Notes: generated by a model from the letters alone, not told the origin. DNA of 64,000 nt from Microbulbifer sp. MI-G (GCF_030440425.1 NZ_CP098023.1:1601501-1665500); one strand, 5' to 3'; shown: positions 36,002 through 45,403, counted from the stretch's first letter. A program made the numbers and translations.

Positions 36002-36003
36002 CC

Positions 36004-37221
36004 GTGGCCGCGTTTGAATACACCGCCCTCGCAACTTCCGGACGCAAAAGCCGGGGCACCCTGGAAGCGGACAGCGCCCGCGCCGCGCGCCAGCAGTTGC
36101 GTGCAAAGGGTATGGTGCCTCTGGATGTGGCCCCGGCCACTGAACGGACTGAAAAGGGGGCAAGCAGTTTTTTGTCCGGCAGTCCCGGCCTCAGTATCAA
36201 AAACCTGGCTCTGTTGACCCGTCAGATTGCCACCCTGCTGCGCGCGGGTATTCCCCTGGAAGAGACACTGGGAGCCATCGCCAACCAGAGCCGCAATCAG
36301 AAGATTCGCCGGGTGGTGCTGGCAGTGCGCGGCAAAGTGCTGGAGGGGCACAGCTTTGCCCAGGCACTGGGCAGTTTTCCCCGTGCTTTTCCCAAACTCT
36401 ACCGCGCTACGGTGGAGGCCGGTGAGCATTCGGGTCATCTGGACACTGTCCTCGAGCGCCTCGGTGACTATACCGAGGGGCAGCAGCAGTTTCGCCAGAA
36501 GGTGCAGCTGGCGTTGATCTACCCGGTAGTATTGGTTGTTCTCTGTGTGCTGGTGGTGACCGGGCTGATGGTGTATGTGGTGCCGGACGTGATCGAGGTA
36601 TTTACCGGGACCGGCCAGGAGCTGCCACCTGCAACCCGTATTCTGGTTGCCCTGAGTGATTTTATCTCCGCCTGGGGCTGGCTGGTGCCGCCCGCACTGG
36701 GGGTGGTTGCAGGTGGGGTTGTCCTGATGTTGCGCCGTCCGGCAGTGCGGTACCGCTTTCATCACCGCCTGCTGGATTTGCCTGTGATCGGTTGGATCGT
36801 GCGCGGTGGTCAGAGCGCGCGCTATGTGGGCACCCTGGCCATCCTCACCGGCAGCAGTGTGCCTTTGGTGCAGGCGATGGGCATTGCCAGCGGCGTGATG
36901 ACCAATGATTTTCTCAGGGAGCGCTTACAGGCCGCTCAAAAGACAGTGCGCGAGGGCGGCAGTCTGCGGCGGGCCCTGGAGGATGTCGGGTATTTTCCGC
37001 CAATGATGATCTATATGATTGCCAGCGGTGAGTCATCCGGTACCCTGGATGAGATGCTGCACCGCGCGGCAGAATCCCAGGAGCAGGATTTACAGGGGGC
37101 AGTGACCGCTTTTGTGAGCCTGTTCGAACCGATCATGTTGCTGGTGATGGCCGGTATCGTACTATTTATCGTGATGGCCATTATGATGCCGATATTAAGC
37201 ATGAATGAACTGGTTATTTAA
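36004..37221 (+). CDS. gspF: Type II secretion system inner-membrane platform GspF
   Basis: A 405-residue polytopic platform protein with the two repeated cytoplasmic F domains (LALLTRQIATLLRAGIPLEE near 65, and YVGTLAILTGSSVPLVQAM near 275) and three membrane segments (about 170-195, 215-240, 370-400). It starts with GTG at 36004, two bases after gspE; the N-terminus FEYTALATSGRKSRGTLEA is the family standard. It couples the GspE motor to the pseudopilus. Confidence 0.96.
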   Translation: MAAFEYTALATSGRKSRGTLEADSARAARQQLRAKGMVPLDVAPATERTEKGASSFLSGSPGLSIKNLALLTRQIATLLRAGIPLEETLGAIANQSRNQKIRRVVLAVRGKVLEGHSFAQALGSFPRAFPKLYRATVEAGEHSGHLDTVLERLGDYTEGQQQFRQKVQLALIYPVVLVVLCVLVVTGLMVYVVPDVIEVFTGTGQELPPATRILVALSDFISAWGWLVPPALGVVAGGVVLMLRRPAVRYRFHHRLLDLPVIGWIVRGGQSARYVGTLAILTGSSVPLVQAMGIASGVMTNDFLRERLQAAQKTVREGGSLRRALEDVGYFPPMMIYMIASGESSGTLDEMLHRAAESQEQDLQGAVTAFVSLFEPIMLLVMAGIVLFIVMAIMMPILSMNELVI

Positions 37222-37259
37222 TCACGGCCACCCTGAACCCAGGCGAAGAGGAGAAGATA

Positions 37260-37688
37260 ATGAACAGTGTACATAGAAGCGGCGGTTTTACCCTGATTGA
37301 GATCATGGTGGTTATCGTGATTCTCGGCATTCTCGGTGCCCTGGTGGTACCCAATGTGCTCAACAAAACCGGAGAGGCCCGCATGAAGGCGGCCCGGGTG
37401 GACCTGCGCGCAATCGAAACGGCCCTGGACCTGTACCGTATGGATAATTTCGTCTATCCAAGCTCCGACCAGGGGCTGGAAGCACTGGTTGCCCGCCCGT
37501 CGGGCTTCCCGGAGGCCAAGAACTGGACCGAACCCTATCTGAAAAAAGCCCCCAAGGACCCCTGGGGCAACGAATATCAGTACATCAGCCCCGGCAGTGC
37601 CGGCGCCTTTGATCTCTTCAGCCTGGGTGCCGATGGCAAGCCCGGTGGCGAGGGTGAAGCCGCCGATGTCTTTGTCGCCGATCTGTAG
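37260..37688 (+). CDS. gspG: Major pseudopilin GspG
   Basis: A 142-residue pseudopilin: short basic leader, prepilin peptidase site G-FTLIE at residue 9-10, hydrophobic helix EIMVVIVILGILGALVVPNV, then a globular domain with YRMDNFVYPSSDQGLEAL and the calcium-loop region KDPWGNEYQYISPGSAGAFD. GAGGAGA five bases upstream sets the start. The prepilin peptidase gene (gspO/pilD) that must process it is not in the window. Confidence 0.97.
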   Translation: MNSVHRSGGFTLIEIMVVIVILGILGALVVPNVLNKTGEARMKAARVDLRAIETALDLYRMDNFVYPSSDQGLEALVARPSGFPEAKNWTEPYLKKAPKDPWGNEYQYISPGSAGAFDLFSLGADGKPGGEGEAADVFVADL

Positions 37689-37709
37689 ACAAAGCTCGGG
37701 CAGTTGCGC

Positions 37710-38300
37710 ATGTTGAGTGCTCGCGGTGGAACAGAACCCGCTCACAGCCGCGGGTTTACCCTGGTGGAGATACTGGTGGTGATTGTGATCATTGCCACAC
37801 TGGCGGGGATGGCCTTTCTCTCCCTGGGGAGTTCCGGTGCGCGGGTCTGGACCGGCGAGGTCCAGCGCCTTTCCGCACTGCTGCAACTGGTCGCGGATCG
37901 CGCCCTGATCGACAAGGCCCACTACGGTGTGGTCCTCGAGGCCGAGTCCTACCGCGTGGTGCGTTTTGATCCCGCCACAATGGCCTGGCAGGAACCGGAT
38001 AGCGCCCTGGCCGGTGCCCGTGCAACGCGTTTTGTGGCGCATGAATTTCCCCCCAATGTGCGCCTGGAAGTCATTGCGGAGGCGGAACTCCCCGCAGTGG
38101 AGTCGACAGAATTTGCCGAGGAGGAGAGTGACGAGGCAGCGGGCGCGAGGCCCCAGTTTGTGGCCCTCTCCAACGGGGAGGTCCTGCCGGTGGAGCTGGC
38201 GGTGTACCTGGTGGAGGACGGCGATTTTGCCCGGGGGGCCACGATTTCCTACAGTAGCCTGTACGGCTTGCAGCTGGAGTGGCAGGCCGATGCATTTTAA
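37710..38300 (+). CDS. gspH: Minor pseudopilin GspH
   Basis: A 196-residue minor pseudopilin. Prepilin cleavage site RG-FTLVE near residue 15, hydrophobic helix EILVVIVIIATLAGMAFLSLG, then the GspH domain (LSALLQLVADRALIDKAHYGVVLE, YRVVRFDPATMAWQE) and a basic-to-hydrophobic C-terminal strand. Longer than usual because of an acidic insert (AVESTEFAEEESDEAAGARP) near 130. The ATG at 37710 was chosen over a TTG at 37704. Confidence 0.92.
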   Translation: MLSARGGTEPAHSRGFTLVEILVVIVIIATLAGMAFLSLGSSGARVWTGEVQRLSALLQLVADRALIDKAHYGVVLEAESYRVVRFDPATMAWQEPDSALAGARATRFVAHEFPPNVRLEVIAEAELPAVESTEFAEEESDEAAGARPQFVALSNGEVLPVELAVYLVEDGDFARGATISYSSLYGLQLEWQADAF

Positions 38301-38673
38301 CCGCAGGTATTGTGCGCCCCAAGGTGGTTTTACCCTGGTCGAGGTACTGGTTGCTGTAGTGATCTTTGGTGTTATCGCCGCCAGCGTACTGCAGGCAACG
38401 CAGCGCAGTGTGCGCCAACAGCGCGTAATGGAAGAGCGCCTCGCCGCCAACTGGGTGGCGCAGCAGGTGCTGTCCCAGATGCGTTTACAGACCCCCTGGC
38501 CCCCGGTGGGTGAGCAGACGGAAGAGGTCACTTTTGCCCTGCGCGAATGGGCAGTGGCTGCACGGGTGGAGGACACCAACGAAGAACGCCTGCGCCATAT
38601 CATTATCCAGGTGCGTCATCCCGATGGGGAAAACCCGGTCCTTACCCTGGATGCCTGGGCGGCAAGGGAGTAG
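38290..38673 (+). CDS. gspI: Minor pseudopilin GspI
   Basis: A 127-residue minor pseudopilin, normal length. Starts at an ATG (38290) that overlaps the end of gspH by 11 bases. Leader MHFNRRYCAPQGG, cleavage before FTLVEVL, hydrophobic helix EVLVAVVIFGVIAASVLQAT, and VAQQVLSQMRLQ. The frame extends far upstream through gspH, but that part is not coding here. It is part of the GspI-J-K pseudopilus tip. Confidence 0.93.
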   Translation: MHFNRRYCAPQGGFTLVEVLVAVVIFGVIAASVLQATQRSVRQQRVMEERLAANWVAQQVLSQMRLQTPWPPVGEQTEEVTFALREWAVAARVEDTNEERLRHIIIQVRHPDGENPVLTLDAWAARE

Positions 38674-38678
38674 CTGGT

Positions 38679-39383
38679 GTGACGCATTCCCCCTTATGTA
38701 AACGCCAGTCCGGCTTTACCCTGGTCGAGGTACTCGTGGTGTTGGTGCTGGTGGGCATTATCAGTGTCGGCTCCTTCGCACTGCTGGATATTTTTAACAG
38801 TACCGACCGGCTGGTAGAGCAGCGTGCCGAAGCCCTGCGCCGGTTCTCCATGGCCCTGTATCGCCTTGAGGACGACCTGCGCCAGTTGACCGCGAGACCG
38901 GTCAAAGATGCCTATAGCGGCTATGAACCGGCGCTGCGTGGGGATGAGGATGAGTTCGAGTTTACCCGGCTGGGTGCGGCAAATCTCACCGCCGAACCAC
39001 GGGGTGAATTACAGCGTCTCGCCTACAGTATTGGCTATCCGGAAGCCGATGAGCGCAGTGCCTTTTCGGAGGAAGAGGACCCGGGTGCCCTGCTGCTGCG
39101 CAGCCGCTGGCAGGTTTTGGACAGAGCCCCGGACTCGGAACCGATGGTAGAGCCCCTGATGATGGGAGTGGAGAGCCTGTCACTGCGCTATTTCGATCCC
39201 GCCAGTGATGCCTGGGTTACCCAGTGGCCACCGGTGGGCTCCCCTAACTCCCCCAACAGTGCCGATATCCGCCTGCCAAAGGCCATCGAGTTTGTGCTGC
39301 TCACTCGTCAGCATGGTGAAATCCGCAGGATTTTCCCCCTGGCAACGGTCAGTGCCGCTCCTCAACCGGGTAGTCCTCCGTGA
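38679..39383 (+). CDS. gspJ: Minor pseudopilin GspJ
   Basis: A 234-residue minor pseudopilin. I take the GTG at 38679, eight bases after AAGGGAG, five bases downstream of gspI; the longer frame back to 38547 overlaps gspI and is not family-like. The leader ends at SG-FTLVE near residue 12; hydrophobic helix EVLVVLVLVGIISVGSFALL; then LVEQRAEALRRFSMALYRLEDD and DDLRQLTARPVKDAYSGYEP. It forms the tip complex with GspI and GspK. Confidence 0.93.
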   Translation: MTHSPLCKRQSGFTLVEVLVVLVLVGIISVGSFALLDIFNSTDRLVEQRAEALRRFSMALYRLEDDLRQLTARPVKDAYSGYEPALRGDEDEFEFTRLGAANLTAEPRGELQRLAYSIGYPEADERSAFSEEEDPGALLLRSRWQVLDRAPDSEPMVEPLMMGVESLSLRYFDPASDAWVTQWPPVGSPNSPNSADIRLPKAIEFVLLTRQHGEIRRIFPLATVSAAPQPGSPP

Positions 39384-39405
39384 AGTGGTTCAGGAGGCGG
39401 TGGTA

Positions 39406-40413
39406 GTGGAAACAGGCATTAACCCAGTGCGTGCTTTTGGCCGCCAGCGGGGTGTTGCCCTGATCACGGTGCTGCTGGTGATGGTGATTGCCATTGCTGC
39501 AGTCACCCACGCCATCACCCGCGACCAGATCGCCATCACCCGCAGTGGCGCACTGCTCGCCAACACCCAGTTGGCCGAGTTCGTGGCGGGCGCCGAAGCC
39601 TGGGCCAGAGTCGCCCTGGAAAAGGACTTCGAAGAGGACAAAGCTGCGACGGATGCCGCGGACCACGCGCTGGAGGCCTGGGCTGCACCGGCGCTGCAAT
39701 TCAATCCCGATAATGGGAAAATCCGTATTAATATCAAGGACTTGAATTCATGTTTTAATGTCAATACTCTGCGCGACAGCAGCAACCCCAATTCAGCTGG
39801 GTTTAAAATCTTCCAGCGGTTGGTACGCAATGTCACCGGCAAGTCGGATTTGGCCGGGGCCATCGCCGACTGGGTTGACAATGGGGACACGCCCCGTTCC
39901 ACGGCCACCGAAGATGATGGCTACCTCGGACGGGAAATGGCCCACCGCACCCCGGATACCTCGATCAGTGATATCTCCGAGTTGTCTGTGGTGCAGGGAA
40001 TGGAAGCGGAGGACTGGCAGAAACTGGCCCCTTTCCTCTGCGCACTGCCCAAGAGTGACACTCTGATCAATATCAACCTGGCCCCACGGGAACTGATCGA
40101 GGCGGTAGAGCCGGCGGTAAATTGGAGCAAGCTGGAGCAGTCGCGTGAATCCGGAGATATACTGCGCAGCACCGGAGACCTGCCCTTGTACAATATCCGC
40201 ACAAATGCCGACCGTTTTGACGTTCACAGCCAGTACTTTATCGCCCGTATTGCTGTCCAACTGGGAGATACCGGCGATTACCGTCAGTACTGGGAGACGG
40301 CCCTGTGGCTGGATGACTCCGATGGAAAGGCCAAGGTGCTCCAGCGCCAGCGCCGGACTTTTTCCCTAGCAATGATGCAGGAGCTGCTCGACGGCGATGA
40401 CACCCGAGAATGA
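39406..40413 (+). CDS. gspK: Minor pseudopilin GspK
   Basis: A 335-residue large minor pseudopilin that caps the pseudopilus. I chose the GTG at 39406, eight bases after GGAGG and 22 bases past gspJ; the frame is open to 39205. Prepilin-like segment RQRGVALITVLLVMVIAIAA near residue 14 (Val rather than Phe after Gly, as usual in GspK), then ITRDQIAITRSGALL, DLNSCFNVNTL near 115, and the helix-rich domain with EDDGYLGREMAHRTPDTSIS. Confidence 0.94.
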   Translation: METGINPVRAFGRQRGVALITVLLVMVIAIAAVTHAITRDQIAITRSGALLANTQLAEFVAGAEAWARVALEKDFEEDKAATDAADHALEAWAAPALQFNPDNGKIRINIKDLNSCFNVNTLRDSSNPNSAGFKIFQRLVRNVTGKSDLAGAIADWVDNGDTPRSTATEDDGYLGREMAHRTPDTSISDISELSVVQGMEAEDWQKLAPFLCALPKSDTLININLAPRELIEAVEPAVNWSKLEQSRESGDILRSTGDLPLYNIRTNADRFDVHSQYFIARIAVQLGDTGDYRQYWETALWLDDSDGKAKVLQRQRRTFSLAMMQELLDGDDTRE

Positions 40414-40439
40414 AGAGAGTGGATAGCCCGTAAGATCGT

Positions 40440-41774
40440 ATGTTTAAAAAGAAAAGCCTGAATGAAATCGGCACGCCTGCCACCCCGCCGGGACCCTCTC
40501 TGGTTCTGCTGCGGCTCACCGAAGACGCGAACAAAAGCCTGAAACTGTTCCAATGGCAGGATGGTGCCTGGGAGCAGGTGGCGCTCGATGCAGTTTTTAT
40601 TTCAGCGTTCAACCCCGGCTATGAAGTCACAGACACTCCCGAAGCGATGGCTCCGCTGAGTATTCCCGACGGTGCAAAGGCACTACTGCTGGTGCCTGGA
40701 AACTGGGTCTGGAGCGGTGTTGAGACAATACCCAGGGCCGCGCGGCGTCAGGCCAATGCAATCGGCTATATGGTGGAGGAGCGACTGGCCGAGGAGGTGG
40801 AGAACCTGCACTTTACCTGTGTCCCCAGAGAGGGGGACCAATGCAGTATCTCTGCGGTTGGCAGGGACAAAATGGCCGCGTTGCACACACAGGTGGAGCG
40901 ACTGAAATGGCCCCTGGTGGCGGCTGTGGCGGAATATCAGGTGCTGGATCTGCTCGGGGATGACCTGGTCCTGTGGCTTGAGGATGAACAGGTACATCTC
41001 TGGCAGCACAGTGGCCAGGGGTTGACACTCCGTCGAGAATACCTGCAACCACTGCTCGGCTCGATTCTGGACGACAGCGCCCCGGAGCAGGAACAGGGGG
41101 AGACCAACGGGGAGTTGGGAGAGAAGAACCTGGTGCTGCTGGGTGCCGGGGAGGATGATGGTCTAATTGTGGCTGAACTGGAATCCCTCCTCGGCGACCG
41201 TTTACAGTGCAACCACACAGCGCCGGAAGCGGTTTTCCTGCAGCGTTTTCTACCGGGCAGACTCGGCAATCTTCTGAGCGGGGAATACCAACTGTCGGGT
41301 AGTGAGGCGGAGCGTATCTGGTGGCTGAAACCGGCCAAGGTGGCCGCTTTCTGCTTTGCCGCCCAACTGCTCTTCTTTGTGGGTGCCGGCGCCTACTATC
41401 AGTGGCAGGCAGGGCAGGCTGAAAGCCAAGCCCGTGCCCTGTTCACGGAGTTGCTCCCCAATACCCGCCCCACGGCGCAACTGCGCCGACAACTCGAGGG
41501 ATTGCTCAAGAATGCCGGTAACCAGGCTGGTGCCTTTTCCACGCAGATGCAGCAACTGAGCACGGTATGGACCCAGCACAGGGGTAAAGAACTCAAATTG
41601 CAGTCCCTGCGCTTTGACGGGCAGCGCGGTGAGATGGTACTACAACTGCAGGCGTCCACCCTGTCGGATCTGGATACCTTTGTCAGCAGTTTGTCCGGCA
41701 ATGGCCTGCGTGCCGATCTGCTTGGGGCCAATGAACTGAAAAACGGGGTATCCGGTCGCGTGCGTTTGCGTTGA
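40440..41774 (+). CDS. gspL: Type II secretion system protein GspL
   Basis: A 444-residue bitopic protein. The cytoplasmic actin-like domain (1-295; VLLVPGNWVWSGVETIP-type segment near 80, RQANAIGYMVEERLAEEVENL near 100) binds GspE; one membrane helix (KVAAFCFAAQLLFFVGAGAYY near 300-320) is followed by a periplasmic ferredoxin-like domain. It lies 26 bases after gspK and recruits the ATPase to the membrane platform. Confidence 0.92.
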   Translation: MFKKKSLNEIGTPATPPGPSLVLLRLTEDANKSLKLFQWQDGAWEQVALDAVFISAFNPGYEVTDTPEAMAPLSIPDGAKALLLVPGNWVWSGVETIPRAARRQANAIGYMVEERLAEEVENLHFTCVPREGDQCSISAVGRDKMAALHTQVERLKWPLVAAVAEYQVLDLLGDDLVLWLEDEQVHLWQHSGQGLTLRREYLQPLLGSILDDSAPEQEQGETNGELGEKNLVLLGAGEDDGLIVAELESLLGDRLQCNHTAPEAVFLQRFLPGRLGNLLSGEYQLSGSEAERIWWLKPAKVAAFCFAAQLLFFVGAGAYYQWQAGQAESQARALFTELLPNTRPTAQLRRQLEGLLKNAGNQAGAFSTQMQQLSTVWTQHRGKELKLQSLRFDGQRGEMVLQLQASTLSDLDTFVSSLSGNGLRADLLGANELKNGVSGRVRLR

Positions 41775-41860
41775 TCTTTAATGCATCCGGCAAACCTTGG
41801 CTGCCGGTGGATAACCGGGTAACTTGTCGGAATACAGAACATGCTTGGCAGTAGTGCAAA

Positions 41861-42352
41861 ATGAAAGAACAGATCCAACAGTGGCAGCAGAAATGGCGGG
41901 CACTGTCTCCCAGTGACCAGCGTGCCCTAAGCATTCTCGGCTTTTTTGCAGGCACGCTTTTTATCGTCTTTGGCCTGTTCGCCCCGGCCAAGGGTTTCTT
42001 CGATGAAGCCCGCGTCCGCGCGCAGGAATCCCGGGAGTTGGTCCGCTGGATGCAGTCTCAGCGCCCGGTACTGGAGCGTATCAAACCCGCCGGCACCGGC
42101 ATCGGCACCAGGGCATCCGGCACCCTGCTGCAACGGGTGACCGGCGCTGCCAAACAGCACCAGGTCACCATCAAGCGTTTCGAGCCGGAAGGAGACAACC
42201 GCATCCGCCTGTGGATCGAGGAGGCTCGCTACCAGGATCTTCAGCCCTGGCTGAATCAGCTGATACAGGCACAACTCACTGTGCGCACCATCAATATGGA
42301 TGCTCTCCCGGAACAGGGCATGGTCTCTGCGCGCTTGACTGTCGAGGGCTGA
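41861..42352 (+). CDS. gspM: Type II secretion system protein GspM
   Basis: A 163-residue inner-membrane protein: cytoplasmic stub with WRALSPSDQRALSILG near residue 9, one membrane helix (about 23-42), then a periplasmic ferredoxin-like domain with SGTLLQRVTGAAKQHQVTIKR near 88 and RYQDLQPWLNQLIQAQ. It pairs with GspL. It is the last recognisable gsp gene; gspN and gspO are not present here. Confidence 0.92.
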   Translation: MKEQIQQWQQKWRALSPSDQRALSILGFFAGTLFIVFGLFAPAKGFFDEARVRAQESRELVRWMQSQRPVLERIKPAGTGIGTRASGTLLQRVTGAAKQHQVTIKRFEPEGDNRIRLWIEEARYQDLQPWLNQLIQAQLTVRTINMDALPEQGMVSARLTVEG

Positions 42353-42561
42353 TCGCAGTTTTGCACGCCACCTGCTGTCACTCGGCACGGTTCCCACAGG
42401 CCTCCAGTCCCTTCCACCTTTTTTTACTGGAAAACCATGGGTCAGTTTCCGGAGGCAGGCGCCGTGGGCAATGGCCTCATGCCAGAGGATATCGGCATAG
42501 TTATCCGGAATCGCCACCTGAAACCCTATACTGAAACCAGAAAGTGGAAAAAGGTGCCACT

Positions 42562-42834
42562 ATGCTGTTCAAAGACGTAACCACCAGGCACTTGGTAGAG
42601 GTGGCGGATGTTGTAACCCTGTCAAACCCCTATGAATTGACGGTGGTGGGCCGCTATCTTTGGGGTGAAGAGGTGCAGGACCCCGAGGTATTCGACAAAA
42701 CGGAGCTGTGTTTTCTGTCCGGCGAACCTCTGCCCAGGTGCTGGCATGACAGTCGTTACCGCGAGAAGGAAGTTCGCCGCCTGCGCTGTGGTACGGAGGC
42801 CCAGGAGAAGGACGACTGCCATCGGGAAGTGTGA
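42562..42834 (+). CDS. 90-residue protein of unknown function
   Basis: A 90-residue soluble protein from an ATG preceded by AAGG. It reads like a small folded domain (LFKDVTTRHLVEVADVV, VGRYLWGEEVQDPEVFD) with four Cys (CFLS, PRCWHD, LRCGTE, DDC) in the second half. No family recognised. It lies between gspM and the DUF2788 gene on the same strand. Its codon use resembles its neighbours, so I think it is real. Confidence 0.55.
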   Translation: MLFKDVTTRHLVEVADVVTLSNPYELTVVGRYLWGEEVQDPEVFDKTELCFLSGEPLPRCWHDSRYREKEVRRLRCGTEAQEKDDCHREV

Positions 42835-42942
42835 ATTATTGGTCATGAGTATTGGCGGCCTTGCTCGACTGTATTCTGAAAAGCCTTACCAGTGGTTTTC
42901 AAGCACTGTACAATGCGCGCCACTTTTCAGGCGGAAGTCCGC

Positions 42943-43146
42943 ATGACATTTGAGCAGTTTGAACACTATTCTCTCTGGTTGGGGATCGGGGCACTCATCC
43001 TGTTTATGGCGTTTATCGTCTGGAGCCTGGCCAAGGACTCCAAGGCGGGCAGGTTTGGGACCTTTATTCTGTTTTTGGCGCTGGGTCTTGGGCTGCTGGG
43101 TTTTATTATAAAAACGGTACTGGTCGAAGTACTTGGAATAGGTTAA
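42943..43146 (+). CDS. DUF2788 family small membrane protein
   Basis: A 67-residue protein beginning MTFEQFEHYSLWLGIGALIL, with two membrane helices (about 10-27 and 41-62) joined by a charged loop (AKDSKAGRF), the DUF2788 pattern. The frame is open back to 42892, but the ATG at 42943 gives the family start. Function unknown. It lies 46 bases upstream of the hybrid kinase gene. Confidence 0.85.
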   Translation: MTFEQFEHYSLWLGIGALILFMAFIVWSLAKDSKAGRFGTFILFLALGLGLLGFIIKTVLVEVLGIG

Positions 43147-43192
43147 GTGACTGTTATGCCACGGTATACACAGAATTCCAGGGAAGGTTGCT

Positions 43193-45403
43193 ATGCCTAT
43201 TATTGATCGTCCTGAACTCAAGGTGCAAAAGGACCGGCGTCTCTGCCGCGCCACCGACGCGCGGATTGCAAAGTACAGCCGGCGAGGCATTATCCTTACC
43301 CTGAGCGCCTTCGTGATTGCTGCCATGATCGGTGATATGCGCCTGGAGCACCCCCAGTTGCTATTGGTCCTGGGAATTGTGCTGATGGTATTTACGGTAA
43401 TGCGGGGCTGGTTTGTATTCGGTTTCGACCGCCTCTACAGTGCCGGGCCGAGCCGCTGGCGTCAGCGCTACTTCATTATCACCATTCTCGCTACCTGCTG
43501 GTGGGGACTGATACTGGTTTGCTATGTGTACCTGATGGGGTTTGCGCCTGAAACACACTTTCTCTGGCTTTACAGCGTTATCCTTTTCTCCAGTGTGTTC
43601 CCGGTCTTCTCTCCCTACCACCGGGTCTTCACCTGGATTACCGCAGGCGCCCTGTTGCCCGCTTCATTGGTGGCACTTTTTTCCGGATTATTTTTGGGCA
43701 CCATTTACGGCGCCCTCACACTCACCTTTATCTGGCTTTCTGCACACCAGGCGCGGGGTCAATCGAAATACTATTGGGAAGGGCTCTCTGCCATGCAGGA
43801 ACTGCAGCAGCGCGCCAGCAAACTCGCTGTGGCACGCACGCACTCCGAGGCGGCGGTGGAGCTGACCAATGAGTTTATCGCCAATATCGGCCAGGAGTTT
43901 CGCAGCCAGCTATCGGAGGCCCTGGGCGCACTGGCACTGCTGGAGGCGGAACCCCTGAACGAGCGTCAGCGCGAGTGGGTGAAACTGGCCAAGAGCGCCG
44001 GCAGCCAGCAGCTCAAACTGGTGGACAATGTGGGTTTGTTCACCCGTGTGGCGCGCAAGCATATCCGCCTGCGCGAGGGGCCATTTAATCTGGTCAAAAC
44101 TTTGGAGAAATCCTTCAAGTTTGCCGCCCGCGCTGCCCATGGCCACAACCTGGAGTTCAATTTCCAGATCGACGACAACCTGCCTGTGTTGGTGACCGGG
44201 GATAACCGCAAAACCGCCCAGTTGATCCGCAACCTGGTGGACTCCGCAACTGGCATCGCCCAGCGTGGCGAGCTCTGGGGTGAAGTGAGTTTCACCCCGG
44301 TCACCGCGGCTGAGGGACAGTTGAGTATTTCCCTGATGGACGACGGACGGGGCGAGATTCTTCCTGACGAGAGTGAACTCTTCGGCGCTTTTTCCCGTGT
44401 GGATACCACCCAGGTGACCACAGGCCTGGGCCTTTCGATTGCCAAAGGCCTGGCCGAGGCCATGGGCGGCTATCTGCAGTTAAATTCAACCCCGGATGGC
44501 AACCGCTATCAGGTGGTCATCAAGTTCACGGTGGAGCCAAACCAGCGGACTTACCTCACACCGGATCGGCGTTTACAGGACGGTGATGTGCTACTGCTCC
44601 ATCAAAAAGGGCTGTTTATTATTGGTCTCGCACAGATGTTTCGCTCCTTTGGCATGGAAGTGGCGTCCTGGCGCTGGTGTACCGGCTGTGAAAATGATTT
44701 ATACCAGCTATTGGAACAGGCTATTGAGCGCAACCGATTGGTTGTTTTGGCGCCCGCGATGGAAGACACCCACCTGTTGGATTCGCTGACCCGTTTCTTC
44801 ACAAAGGTCAGCGCCGAGCGAAAGACATGCCCTCTGGTATGCCTGATGGGCTCTGGCCAGAAGACGGCGTTTGCCCGCTTGCAAGCGGTGCTGCCGTCTG
44901 CACAGGGCCTTGGGCGCCCAGCTACCCGCAAGGAGTTACACGACACTGTGGTGGCGTGCCTGTTCGGTGGCGAGAAAAAGGCTCGCCACCGCGTTTTAGC
45001 TGGTGGTGCCGACCAGCCGCGCCAGTTTTCCCTGCTGCTGGTGGAGGAATCCCGTCCGCACCAGTGGGTGACAGAGGATATGCTGCAGGCGCTGGGCTAT
45101 AAAGTGGACGTTGCTGTCAATGTCGAGGAGGCGCTGATACGCCTTTCCGACGGTTACTACGACCTGGTGCTGGTGGACTGTCAGCAGAATACGGACCACA
45201 GTGCAGAGATCATCGAGGTGCTTCGGCGCTGGGAATCAGAACACAGGCCGGACGATCGTCTGCCTATCGTCGCGCTCACCAGTACGACGGAAGAGCAGTT
45301 TGAAGGTCGTTGCCTGCTGGCTGGAATGGATGATTATCTGACCAAACCCCTCAACAAAGACCTGCTGCGTGAAACGCTGGCGCGGTGGCTCGGCAGTACC
45401 TAA
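43193..45403 (+). CDS. Hybrid histidine kinase lacking the acceptor His
   Basis: A 736-residue membrane protein. About six membrane segments (30-185) are followed by a dimerisation helix, an HATPase-like domain (about 300-455), a receiver-like middle part without a clear phospho-acceptor (460-590) and a C-terminal receiver (605-735). The H-box reads FIANIGQEFRSQL: Gln234 (codon 43892-43894) replaces the catalytic His. The N-box is also unusual (IRNLVDSATGIA), while the ATP-lid motifs DDGRGE and TGLGLSIAKGLAEAMGG and the receiver residues (Asp in LVLVDC, Thr in ALTST, Lys in LTKPL) are kept. It probably cannot autophosphorylate and may be a pseudokinase scaffold or a receiver fed by another kinase. 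Target unknown. Confidence 0.85.
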   Translation: MPIIDRPELKVQKDRRLCRATDARIAKYSRRGIILTLSAFVIAAMIGDMRLEHPQLLLVLGIVLMVFTVMRGWFVFGFDRLYSAGPSRWRQRYFIITILATCWWGLILVCYVYLMGFAPETHFLWLYSVILFSSVFPVFSPYHRVFTWITAGALLPASLVALFSGLFLGTIYGALTLTFIWLSAHQARGQSKYYWEGLSAMQELQQRASKLAVARTHSEAAVELTNEFIANIGQEFRSQLSEALGALALLEAEPLNERQREWVKLAKSAGSQQLKLVDNVGLFTRVARKHIRLREGPFNLVKTLEKSFKFAARAAHGHNLEFNFQIDDNLPVLVTGDNRKTAQLIRNLVDSATGIAQRGELWGEVSFTPVTAAEGQLSISLMDDGRGEILPDESELFGAFSRVDTTQVTTGLGLSIAKGLAEAMGGYLQLNSTPDGNRYQVVIKFTVEPNQRTYLTPDRRLQDGDVLLLHQKGLFIIGLAQMFRSFGMEVASWRWCTGCENDLYQLLEQAIERNRLVVLAPAMEDTHLLDSLTRFFTKVSAERKTCPLVCLMGSGQKTAFARLQAVLPSAQGLGRPATRKELHDTVVACLFGGEKKARHRVLAGGADQPRQFSLLLVEESRPHQWVTEDMLQALGYKVDVAVNVEEALIRLSDGYYDLVLVDCQQNTDHSAEIIEVLRRWESEHRPDDRLPIVALTSTTEEQFEGRCLLAGMDDYLTKPLNKDLLRETLARWLGST

